Positions 21,307 through 31,354 of a stretch of 64,000 bases of DNA are shown here, piece after piece. The notes beneath the pieces are model-generated. The model did not search any database, was not told the DNA's origin, and worked only from the letters and a program-made list of their open reading frames with translations. The stretch is from Anomaloglossus baeobatrachus (lineage: Eukaryota > Chordata > Amphibia > Anura > Aromobatidae): positions 310,001-374,000 of the forward strand of contig NW_027442066.1 in the NCBI RefSeq assembly GCF_048569485.1, written 5' to 3'. Both the position numbers and the translations under genes were made by a program. Every line of letters begins with the position of its first letter. Positions within the stretch are counted from its first letter, which is position 1.

Positions 21307-21820
21307 ACATATTGGTTTTATAATCTTATTGTATTACTTTATATTCTTATTTCACTTGTGCATATCTCCACCATAATCCTGGCTAAGAAATATAGCTTTT
21401 TTTGGGGTACACAGGTAGTAAGGTCTTCTTTCTATTTCTTTAGGGGTGATATAGCCTGGTGGAACTCTAGACCTCTAACATTATATATGCACCCTTTTTC
21501 TTTATGGTTCTTGGACACCTTATAACATTCTTCCATACATATATATCTTTCTCATAAATTATAAATAATTAGGCATTTTTATATATTTTATTTACATTTT
21601 CATAAATAACTTTTTACAAAGCATGGGGGACATTCTCACATACATATAATTTTCATGTACGCATTCTGAAAATTTACGCATAAACCGTACACACTCCTTT
21701 TTGTAACAATTTCTATAACTCATTCGCTGAACTCTCATCCCGGATATTCATTCTTACACCGAATTTCCTGTTATAACACAACATTCATGATTTTTATTCA
21801 ATTTATTTTTATTTTTTAGG
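21307..21820. other. AT-rich stretch flanking the hAT
   Basis: Mirrored at 36942-37455. It contains the hAT target site TTTATTAG at its inner edge and joins Gypsy sequence at its outer edge. No gene is recognised. Confidence 0.5.
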
Positions 21821-22241
21821 TTTATTAGTAGTGATGAGCGAGTACTAAAAAGCTCGGGTGCTCGAAGCTCGGGCCGAGCCTCCCAAGATACTCGTGTACT
21901 CGGCCCGAGCACCGAGCCCAATGTTATCCTATGGGAGACCCGAGTATTTTTGTGAAATGACCACTGGCAGCATGTAGAAACCCTAAAAATGGCACAAAAG
22001 TCTCCGAAGAGTGCTCAAATGACATGGCAACAGCATGGGGAAGACCCCTTGAAGCATTTATCACTCAAAAGTCACAGCTTTGAATAATTTTGTCCGCGTT
22101 TTACGCCATTTTTACGGACTCACCAGAAAACCTTCCAAAATGACACCAAAATGATTTTTCATAGCGGAAATGTTAAGGGCACATACCCAATAGTGAGATA
22201 GAGCTAATGTATGTTACTTTTTGAGATCAATACATGAAAGA

Positions 22242-23600
22242 TTTTACGTAAAACATTGTGTGGCACTCCGATGTCCCTGAGAAGAGACGTACATAAAGGC
22301 CTCTGAGTCTAATGTGCCCATTTTGAGGAACTGAGTCTTTGTAGTATTTTCCTTTGCCAGGGCAGTCCAAAATTGTGAGGTTCACCAATGCCCCTGCATA
22401 CAGACGTGCATGATGGCCTGTAAACCTGAAGTGCCCATTGTAAGGAAGTGGGTCTATTGTAGTATAGCCCTTAGGCAGGGCAGCCAAAAATTGGGAGGCT
22501 CCACGTTGTCCCTGGATAGAGACGTGCATGAGGGCCTCAAAACATTAAGTGTCCAGTGTCAGGAAGTGGGTGTATTATAGTATAGCCCTTAGGCAGGGCA
22601 GCCAAAAATTGGGAGGCTCCACGTTGTCCCTGGATAGAGACGTGCATGAGGGCCTGTAAACCTGAAGTGCCCATTGGAAGGAAGTGGGTCTTTTGTAGTA
22701 TAGCCCTTTGGCAGGGCAGCCAAAAATTGGGAGGCTCCACGTTGTCCCTGGATAGAGACGTGCATGAGGGCCTGTAAACCTGAAGTGCCCATTGGAAGGA
22801 AGTGGGTCTTTTGTAGTATAGCCCTTTGGCAGGGCAGCCAAAAATTGGGAGGCTCCACGTTGTCCCTGGATAGAGACATGCATGAGGGCCTCAAAACATT
22901 AAGTGTCCATTGTCAGGAAGTGGGTGTATTATAGTATAGCCCTTAGGCAGGGCAGCCAAAAATTGGGAGGCTCCACGTTGTCCCTGGATAGAGACGTGCA
23001 TGAGGGCCTGTAAACCTGAAGTGCCCATTGGAAGGAAGTGGGTCTTTTGTAGTATAGCCCTTTGGCAGGGCAGCCAAAAATTGGGAGGCTCCACGTTGTC
23101 CCTGGATAGAGACGTGCATGAGGGCCTCAAAACATTAAGTGTCCATTGTCAGGAAGTGGGTGTATTATAGTATAGCCCTTTGGCAGGGCAGCCAAAAATT
23201 GGGAGGCTCCACGTTGTCCCTGGATAGAGACGTGCATGAGGGCCTCAAAACATTAAGTGTCCATTGTCAGGAAGTGGGTGTATTATAGTATAGCCCTTAG
23301 GCAGGGCAGCCAAAAATTGGGAGGCTCCACGTTGTCCCTGGATAGAGACGTGCATGAGGGCCTCAAAACATTAAGTGTCCATTGTCAGGAAGTGGGTCTT
23401 TTGTAGTATAGCCCTTTGGCAGGGCAGCCAAAAATTGGGAGGCTCCACGTTGTCCCTGGATAGAGATGTGCATGAGGGCCTCAAAACATTAAGTGTCCAT
23501 TGTCAGGAAGTGGGTGTATTATAGTATAGCCCTTTGGCAGGGCAGCCAAAAATTGGGAGGCTCCACGTTGTCCCTGCATAGAGACGTGCATGAGGGCCTC
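22242..23600 (-). repeat. 118-bp tandem array, left-arm hAT
   Basis: The same array as 34926-36520 in reverse with two fewer units (a 236-bp difference), indicating unit loss or gain after the arms formed. Confidence 0.93.
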
Positions 23601-23835
23601 AAAACATTGTTCCCATTGCAAAGGAGCGGGTCTCCTGTCGTTGTAATGTCCATTCTGCAAAGAATGGGCGAAAAAATTTACCACTGGGGGTATACCTGAA
23701 ACAAAGGCCTAACTCTTGTAACGGTCATCATGGTGGCGCATGAGGAGAAGGAGGAGCAGTCCAGCGATTATCCAAAGTCCAGAAGTGTGTACCCATGGGT
23801 GACTGGAGGTACATGGCAAATTCCCGTTACAAACT

Positions 23836-26800
23836 TTAAATTCCGCTCTCATTTGCTGGTGGTGTGGTGAAGTCTGGCCCAATCCAACCCTTGTTCATCT
23901 TGATCAGAGTCAGCCTGTCAGCATTTTCAGTTGACAGGCGGGTGCGTTTATCTGTAATGATTCCACCTGCGGCACTAAAAACACGCTCTGACAAAACGCT
24001 AGCGGCAGGGCAGGCCAGGACTTCCAAGGCGTAGAGAGCCAATTCATGCCACGTGTCCACCTTGGATACCCAATAATTGTAAGGCACAGAGGAATGTCGG
24101 AGTACAGTTGTTCGATCTGCAAGGTACTCCTTGAGCATCTGGGCAAACTTAGGATTTCTTGTGGCACTACCCCGCACCTCAGGGGCTGTGGTACGTGAGG
24201 GGCTGAGAAAACTGTCCCACATCTTAAAGACTGTTCCCCTACCTCTGGCGGATTGGACTTGTGCCTCTCTCGGCTGTACGCCTTGGTTGTCCACTGATTC
24301 CTGACCTATGCCGCTAGCGTTTTGTGAGGGGAATGCTTTGCCTACTTCCGTGACTATGGCCTTCCGGAACTGCTGCATTTTGGTTGACCTCTCCGCCTCG
24401 GGAATAAGAGACATAAAGTTCTCCTTGTAGCGTGGGTCTAACAGTGTTACCAACCAGTAATGATTGTCGGCCAAGATGTTCTTAACGCGAGGGTCACGAG
24501 ACAGGCAGCTTACCATAAAGTCAGCCATGTGCGCCAGACTCTTAACAGCCAGGACTTCAGTAGCCTGACCAACACGTTGACTGAACATGCTGTCCTCCTC
24601 CTCCTCCTCCTCCTCCTCATCTACCCTGTCCTCTGGCCAGCCACGCTGAACCGAGGATATGACTGGTGTGCATGTCATATCCTCAATTTGGCCGGAGATT
24701 TGCTCCATGTCTTCATCCTCCTCCTCGTCATAGTCCTCCACTGCACGTTGTGATGAGACGAGGCTGGGCTGTGTGTTATCACCCACACCCACTACTGTTT
24801 CTTGCTGCAACTCATCGCGCTCCGCCTGCAATGCATCATGTTTGGTTTTGAGCAGAGACCGTTTTAGAAGGCAGAGTAGCGGTATGGTGACGCTAATAAT
24901 GGCGTCATCACCACTCACCATCTTGGTGGAGTCCTCAAAGTTTTGGAGGATGGTACATAGGTCGGACATCCATCTCCACTCCTCAGGTGTTATGTGTGGA
25001 GTTTGACCCATTTCCCGACGGCTTAGGTGATGCAGGTACTCAACAACTGCCCTCTTCTGCTCACATATCCTGACCAACATGTGCAGAGTTGAATTCCAAC
25101 GCGTGGGGACATCACACACCAGTCTGTGAGCCGGAAGATGCAAACTGCGCTGAAAGCCGGCAAGGCCGGCTGAAGCAGTAGGTGACTTTCGAAAATGTGC
25201 AGACAGGCGGCGAACTTTTACCAGCAGATCAGACAGCTCTGGGTATGACTTTAGAAACCGCTGAACCACGAGGTTGAGCACATGGGCCACGCATGGAACA
25301 TGTGTCAGCTGGCCTCGCCTCAAAGCCGCCACCAGGTTCCGGCCATTGTCACACACGACCTTTCCTGGCTTTAGGTTCAGAGGTGTGAGCCAGTGATCTG
25401 CCTGCTGTTTCAGAGCTGTCCACAGCTCTTCTGCATTGTGGGGTTTGTCACCTATGCAGATTAGCTTCAGCACAGCCTGTTGCCGCTTCGCCGAGGCAGT
25501 GCTGCAGTGCTTCCAGCTTGGGACTGGTGTGGAGGGTACAGTGGATGAGGATGCGCAGGAGGAGGAGGAGGCTGAAGAGCATGACATTCCGGAGCTGTAG
25601 AGTGTGGGTGAAACACTGACTGAGGTAGGGCCTGCAAACCTTGGTGTGGGAAGGACGTGTTCCATCCCTCGCTCAGACTGGGTCCCAGCTTCCACAATAT
25701 TAACCCAGTGTGCCGTCAACGAGATGTAGCGGCCTTGCCCACAAGCACTTGTCCACGTGTCTGTGGTTAGGTGGACTTTGGGTGAAACAGCGTTGTTCAG
25801 GGCACGTGTGATGTTTTGTGACACGTGGTTATGCAACGCGGGGACGGCACACCGGGAGAAATAGTGGCGGCTGGGGACCGAGTAACGTGGGACAGCTGCC
25901 GCCATCAGGTCGCGGAATGCTTCTGTCTCCACCAGCCTAAAAGGCAACATTTCCAGCGCAAGCAGTCGCGAAATGTTAGCATTTAGAACTGTGGCATGTG
26001 GGGTGTTGGCAGTGTATTTGCGCCTGCGTTCAAAGGTTTGCTGAATGGATAACTGAACGCTGCGCTGGGACAAGGACGTGCTTGATGATGGTGTTATTTC
26101 TGAGTAGGCAACTGCAGGTGCAGGACCGGAGGAGGCTTGTTCGCAGGCAGCATGGACAGGGGATTGGCTCGCATGCACAACCAGCGAAGACGTAGCAGTG
26201 ACATTAGCAAGCACTGCTCCTCGACTCTGTTGTACTTCCCACAAAGTCGGGTGCTTGGCTGACATGTGCCTGATCATGCTGGTGGTGGTCAGGCTGCTAG
26301 TTTTGGTACCCCTGCTGATGCTGGCATGGCAGGTGTTGCAAATGACCTTTTTAGAATCATCTGGATCCAACTTAAAAAACTGCCAGACTCGGGAAGACCT
26401 AACATTTGTACAGGCACCTTGTGTCGTGTTGTTGTTCCGGGGAACGGTTGCCTGACTTCTGCCTGGAGCCACCACCCTGCTTCTTACTGCCTGTTGGGAT
26501 GCTACGCCTCCCTCCCCGTGTGCACTGCTGTCCTCGCTCTGCATATCCTCCTGCCAGGTTGGGTCAGTTACTGGATCATCCACCACGTCGTCTTCCTCTT
26601 CCGCACCCTGCTCCTCCTCCTGACTTCCTGACAATTGTGTCTCATCATCGTCCACCCCTTGTTGAGACACGTTGCCAACTTCGTGAGAACGTGGCTGCTC
26701 AAATATTTGGCCATCTGTACATACGATCTCCTCATGACCCACTTCAACATGAGCTGGCGAGAGGCCAGAATGTGCGAATGGAAACGTGAACAGCTCTTCC

Positions 26801-27171
26801 GAGTGTCCAAGTGTGGGATCATTAATGTCCGAGGACGTGTACTCAGCCTTGTGGTAGGAAGGAGGATCAGGTTCTGAAATGTGCGGTGCAGTATCACGGC
26901 TACTGACACTTGACCGTGTGGAAGACAGAGTGTTTGTGGTGGTGCCAATCTGACTGGAAGCATTATCCGCTATCCAACTAACAACCTGTTGACACTGGTC
27001 TTGGTTCAAGAGCGGTGTACTGCTGCGGTCCCCAAGAATTTGGGACAGGACGTACGAGCGACTAGATGTGGCCCTTTGTTGTGGCAAAATTAGAGCTTGC
27101 CCACGACCTCGGCCTCTGCCTGCACCACCATCACGTCCACTTCCTTGTTCCTTGCCAACGCCCTTGCGCAT
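23836..27171 (-). CDS. hAT transposase, left-arm copy (open)
   Basis: Full-length and uninterrupted, 1111 residues. It differs from the right-arm protein at only seven positions, including Val versus Ala and His versus Arg beside the BED cysteines (CNTCHAS here, CNTCRAS there), Ala versus Asp in SPTASAG, and Gly versus Ala in MNKGWIG. All catalytic and zinc-binding motifs named for the right copy are kept. Since the element lacks one terminus, it could supply transposase but could not itself move. Confidence 0.92.
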   Translation of the reverse strand: MRKGVGKEQGSGRDGGAGRGRGRGQALILPQQRATSSRSYVLSQILGDRSSTPLLNQDQCQQVVSWIADNASSQIGTTTNTLSSTRSSVSSRDTAPHISEPDPPSYHKAEYTSSDINDPTLGHSEELFTFPFAHSGLSPAHVEVGHEEIVCTDGQIFEQPRSHEVGNVSQQGVDDDETQLSGSQEEEQGAEEEDDVVDDPVTDPTWQEDMQSEDSSAHGEGGVASQQAVRSRVVAPGRSQATVPRNNNTTQGACTNVRSSRVWQFFKLDPDDSKKVICNTCHASISRGTKTSSLTTTSMIRHMSAKHPTLWEVQQSRGAVLANVTATSSLVVHASQSPVHAACEQASSGPAPAVAYSEITPSSSTSLSQRSVQLSIQQTFERRRKYTANTPHATVLNANISRLLALEMLPFRLVETEAFRDLMAAAVPRYSVPSRHYFSRCAVPALHNHVSQNITRALNNAVSPKVHLTTDTWTSACGQGRYISLTAHWVNIVEAGTQSERGMEHVLPTPRFAGPTSVSVSPTLYSSGMSCSSASSSSCASSSTVPSTPVPSWKHCSTASAKRQQAVLKLICIGDKPHNAEELWTALKQQADHWLTPLNLKPGKVVCDNGRNLVAALRRGQLTHVPCVAHVLNLVVQRFLKSYPELSDLLVKVRRLSAHFRKSPTASAGLAGFQRSLHLPAHRLVCDVPTRWNSTLHMLVRICEQKRAVVEYLHHLSRREMGQTPHITPEEWRWMSDLCTILQNFEDSTKMVSGDDAIISVTIPLLCLLKRSLLKTKHDALQAERDELQQETVVGVGDNTQPSLVSSQRAVEDYDEEEDEDMEQISGQIEDMTCTPVISSVQRGWPEDRVDEEEEEEEEDSMFSQRVGQATEVLAVKSLAHMADFMVSCLSRDPRVKNILADNHYWLVTLLDPRYKENFMSLIPEAERSTKMQQFRKAIVTEVGKAFPSQNASGIGQESVDNQGVQPREAQVQSARGRGTVFKMWDSFLSPSRTTAPEVRGSATRNPKFAQMLKEYLADRTTVLRHSSVPYNYWVSKVDTWHELALYALEVLACPAASVLSERVFSAAGGIITDKRTRLSTENADRLTLIKMNKGWIGPDFTTPPANESGI

Positions 27172-27179
27172 TTTGCAAT

Positions 27180-28880
27180 GCTGTGCTGACGTGTATTCAC
27201 TAGACTTGGGCGTTATATCAAAGTTTGTGCAAATTGTGCACCTGTACGCTGCCACCGACAGGCACACACGTGCGGTTTTTAAATGCAAGCACGGACGCAC
27301 TAAGAACCTAACAGGTTTTAGGAGCAAAAATTAATGATGAGAACTCTGACACTATCAGCCACTGCTGACTGACGTGTATTATACACTACACTTGTGCGTT
27401 ATATAATAGTTTGGTAAAAACGCACACAAGTGCACCTGTACGCTGCCACCGACAGGCACACACGTGCGGTTTTTAAATGCAAGCACGGACGCACTAAGAA
27501 CCTAACACAGGTTTTAGGAGCAAAAATTAATGACGAGAACTCTGACACTATCAGCCACTGCTGACTGACGTGTATTATACACTACACTTGTGCGTTATAT
27601 AATAGTTTGGTAAAAACGCACACAAGTGCACCTGTACGCTGCCACCGACAGGCACACACGTGCGGTTTTTAAATGCAAGCACGGACGCACTAAGAACCTA
27701 ACACAGGTTTTAGGAGCAAAAATTAATGACGAGAACTCTGACACTATCAGCCACTGCTGACTGACGTGTATTATACACTACACTTGTGCGTTATATAATA
27801 GTTTGGTAAAAACGCACACAAGTGCACCTGTACGCTGCCACCGACAGGCACACACGTGCGGTTTTTAAATGCAAGCACGGACGCACTAAGAACCTAACAC
27901 AGGTTTTAGGAGCAAAAATTAATGACGAGAACTCTGACACTATCAGCCACTGCTGACTGACGTGTATTATACACTACACTTGTGCGTTATATAATAGTTT
28001 GGTAAAAACGCACACAAGTGCACCTGTACGCTGCCACCGACAGGCACACACGTGCGGTTTTTAAATGCAAGCACGGACGCACTAAGAACCTAACACAGGT
28101 TTTAGGAGCAAAAATTAATGACGAGAACTCTGACACTATCAGCCACTGCTGACTGACGTGTATTATACACTACACTTGTGCGTTATATAATAGTTTGGTA
28201 AAAACGCACACAAGTGCACCTGTACGCTGCCACCGACAGGCACACACGTGCGGTTTTTAAATGCAAGCACGGACGCACTAAGAACCTAACACAGGTTTTA
28301 GGAGCAAAAATTAATGACGAGAACTCTGACACTATCAGCCACTGCTGACTGACGTGTATTATACACTACACTTGTGCGTTATATAATAGTTTGGTAAAAA
28401 CGCACACAAGTGCACCTGTACGCTGCCACCGACAGGCACACACGTGCGGTTTTTAAATGCAAGCACGGACGCACTAAGAACCTAACACAGGTTTTAGGAG
28501 CAAAAATTAATGACGAGAACTCTGACACTATCAGCCACTGCTGACTGACGTGTATTATACACTACACTTGTGCGTTATATAATAGTTTGGTAAAAACGCA
28601 CACAAGTGCACCTGTACGCTGCCACCGACAGGCACACACGTGCGGTTTTTAAATGCAAGCACGGACGCACTAAGAACCTAACACAGGTTTTAGGAGCAAA
28701 AATTAATGACGAGAACTCTGACACTATCAGCCACTGCTGACTGACGTGTATTATACACTACACTTGTGCTTTATATAAGAGTTTGGTAAAAACGCACACA
28801 GGTGCACCTGTACGCTGCCACCGACAGGCACACACGTGCGGTTTTTAAATGCACGCACGGACGCACTAAGAACCTAACAG
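27180..28880 (-). repeat. 196-bp tandem array, left-arm hAT
   Basis: About 8.7 units, roughly three more than in the right arm. The unit nearest the palindrome centre carries private changes not seen in the right arm. Confidence 0.92.
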
Positions 28881-29541
28881 CCGCAGCCCCTAGTAGAAGA
28901 GCAATAACGTATAGGAGGAAAATCGGGTGCGTGCCGCGCTGTCACCAAAGGAAACTGATGTTAATTATTTCATCTCTTTATTCTTTTTTCCGGTCAATGT
29001 GTTTCAGAGATCACTGTCTCCTTCATCAGGGCAAAAAAAGAACAGTATGCAATCAAAGGAGGAAGAACCTCTATATATACACATATGGAGCTACGTCAGA
29101 GGACTGACTGCTGTATTTCAAATACTGCCGGGATGGTCAACTGTTACAATACCGGCCATAAAAGTTCTCAAGTGATATATTGAGAAACATTTATAAAATC
29201 ACTGGGGTATAGTGTTTCAAATTTCATCAGCTTTTTGAGACAAAAATCAGAAAAAGAAGAAGAAGAAGGACAAAATGAAAAAAAGAAAAAAAAGAAGAAA
29301 AAAAAAACAAAAAGGGAGCATTGAGCTCCAGACCCTGTATTGAGTCTTAGAAGTGTAGTGACAAGTGCATCTGTCCACAACCCTGTAAGGGTGAACGGGA
29401 TGACGGACAAGAAAAATTATGTTCGTGGCAAAAAATGGTGGTGTTGCTATATAAAATTGCATTAAGAATAAAGAAAGGAAAAATTTCTTTATAAAAGTAG
29501 TGAAGAAAAAAGTGGAAAAAAGGGGAGTGTAAGCCATTTTA
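28881..29541. other. Single-copy spacer, original left flank of the complete hAT
   Basis: About 660 bp with no matching copy elsewhere in the window. It ends at the 8-bp target duplication CTAATAAA of the hAT. It contains a hammerhead-like motif on the minus strand near 28988-29036 and a purine tract of GAA-type repeats at about 29247-29320. No convincing coding frame is seen. It is the natural flank lost from the left arm and so marks the palindrome axis. Confidence 0.7.
28988..29036 (-). ncRNA. Hammerhead-like motif in the palindrome spacer
   Basis: Minus strand reads CCCTGATGAAGGAGA, loop, TCTCTGAAACACATTG. The CTGATGA and GAAA core boxes are exact and flank a five-pair stem II with one G-U pair. 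No adjacent Penelope coding sequence is seen, so it may be a short terminal remnant. Confidence 0.55.
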
Positions 29542-29794
29542 CTAATAAATAGTGATGAGCGAGCATGCTTGTTACTACTCGGTACTCGCACGAGTATCAC
29601 TGTACTCGGTCTACTCGACGGGGACCGAGTAATCTCGCGATACTCGTGCTGTACTCGTGGTCTTCATCCCTGCATGTTGGCGCTCTTTTGAGAGCCAGCC
29701 CTCATGCAGGGATTGGCTGGCAGACCACTGCAATGCCAGCCCTGTTAGTTGTGGAATTGCAGTGATTGGCCGGCCTGCACAGCGTGACCGAGCC

Positions 29795-29800
29795 TTTATA
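29795..29800 (+). promoter_or_regulatory. TATA-like box in the hAT leader
   Basis: TTTATA in a GC-rich setting (GAGCCTTTATACCGG) about 250 bp inside the 5' terminus. It is a plausible promoter for the transposase transcript, but distant from the ATG. Confidence 0.3.
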
Positions 29801-29917
29801 CCGGCGGGCGCACAGCTATCCAGACAGTCAGTGCAGGGAAAGGGTCGCTGCTTCAGGGAAAGGTTTGCGGCCCTTTATAGCTATTTCCGTAGCAGGGCTG
29901 CAAACAGTGTGACCAAA

Positions 29918-30127
29918 AGTCCTTCTCAGGACTATTCTAGTTGTATACAGGCAGGCAGGGTATAGCCAGGTCGGAGTACAGTAGCAGAGTCCTTCTCAGG
30001 ACTATTGTTGCTGTATACAGGCAGGGTATAGCCAGGTTGGAATACAGGCTAGAGACCAAAAGAGTCCTTGTCAGGACTATTGTAGCAGTATACAGGCAGG
30101 CAGGCAGGCAGGCAGGGTATATAGCCA
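29918..30127 (+). repeat. Three imperfect ~70-bp repeats in the hAT leader
   Basis: Units share AGTCCTTCTCAGGACTAT (GTCCT...AGGAC palindrome), TATACAGGCAGGCAGGGTAT and AGCC. The GGCA microsatellite varies in length between units. Confidence 0.8.
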
Positions 30128-30235
30128 TTCCTAGTGGTGACCGTATACCAGCCTTCATCATATCTGGGGCTGGTGTACACAGTCTAAAACAGTCCTGATA
30201 GTGTCAGACTTCTCAGCAATTGTCGCTCCTAAAAC

Positions 30236-31345
30236 CTGTTAGGTTCTTAGTGCGTCCGTGCTTGCATTTAAAAACCGCACGTGTGTGCCTGTCGGTGGCA
30301 GCGTACAGGTGCACTTGTGTGCGTTTTTACCAAACTATTATATAACGCACAAGTGTAGTGTATAATACACGTCAGTCAGCAGTGGCTGATAGTGTCAGAG
30401 TTCTCGTCATTAATTTTTGCTCCTAAAACCTGTGTTAGGTTCTTAGTGCGTCCGTGCTTGCATTTAAAAACCGCACGTGTGTGCCTGTCGGTGGCAGCGT
30501 ACAGGTGCACTTGTGTGCGTTTTTACCAAACTATTATATAACGCACAAGTGTAGTGTATAATACACGTCAGTCAGCAGTGGCTGATAGTGTCAGAGTTCT
30601 CGTCATTAATTTTTGCTCCTAAAACCTGTGTTAGGTTCTTAGTGCGTCCGTGCTTGCATTTAAAAACCGCACGTGTGTGCCTGTCGGTGGCAGCGTACAG
30701 GTGCACTTGTGTGTGTTTTTACCAAACTATTATATAACGCACAAGTGTAGTGTATAATACACGTCAGTCAGCAGTGGCTGATAGTGTCAGAGTTCTCGTC
30801 ATTAATTTTTGCTCCTAAAACCTGTGTTAGGTTCTTAGTGCGTCCGTGCTTGCATTTAAAAACCGCACGTGTGTGCCTGTCGGTGGCAGCGTACAGGTGC
30901 ACTTGTGTGCGTTTTTACCAAACTATTATATAACGCACAAGTGTAGTGTATAATACACGTCAGTCAGCAGTGGCTGATAGTGTCAGAGTTCTCGTCATTA
31001 ATTTTTGCTCCTAAAACCTGTTAGGTTCTTAGTGCGTCCGTGCTTGCATTTAAAAACCGCACGTGTGTGCCTGTCGGTGGCAGCGTACAGGTGCACTTGT
31101 GTGCGTTTTTACCAAACTATTATATAACGCACAAGTGTAGTGTATAATACACGTCAGTCAGCAGTGGCTGATAGTGTCAGAGTTCTCATCATTAATTTTT
31201 GCTCCTGAAACCTGTTAGGTTCTTAGTGCGTCCGTGCTTGCATTTAAAAACCGCACGTGTGTGCCTGTCGGTGGCAGCGTACAGGTGCACAATTTGCACA
31301 AACTTTGATATAACGCCCAAGTCTAGTGAATACACGTCAGCACAG
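30236..31345 (+). repeat. 196-bp tandem array, complete hAT
   Basis: About 5.7 units upstream of the transposase. The last unit diverges and grades into the coding region. Each unit carries an AT-rich TTATATAA-type word and a GTGTATTATACAC palindrome, so repeated promoter or binding elements are possible. Confidence 0.92.
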
Positions 31346-31354
31346 CATTGCAAA

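Larger units (their letters stand above)
13203..28880. repeat. Left arm of a ~16-kb inverted duplication
   Basis: Read in reverse, this segment matches 30236-46832 feature for feature: SET/integrase chimera, Gypsy and CR1 pieces, interrupted U2 gene, Gypsy pol, AT-rich stretch and hAT. Paired coordinates add to a constant over long blocks (58526, then 58762, 60025, 60028 and 60034), so the arms are collinear with few length changes. The main differences are two extra 118-bp units in the right hAT, three extra 196-bp units in the left, and about 1.26 kb more Gypsy sequence on the right. The 1163-codon reading frames of the two arms differ at only seven residues by eye, so the duplication is young or under conversion. 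Confidence 0.93.
21829..28880 (-). mobile_element. hAT transposon, left-arm copy, 5' end missing
   Basis: Reverse-orientation twin of the complete hAT. Its 3' terminus TAGTGATGAGCGAG starts at 21829, and the target-site word TTTATTAG lies just outside (21821-21828). The copy stops in the 196-bp array at 28880, so it lacks the 5' inverted repeat and leader. It therefore arose by duplication of the locus, not by a separate insertion. Confidence 0.92.

Noticed and set aside
29247-29320. GAA/purine tract as a coding Lys/Glu region
   Set aside because: Low-complexity sequence, no extended frame and no second copy to support it.
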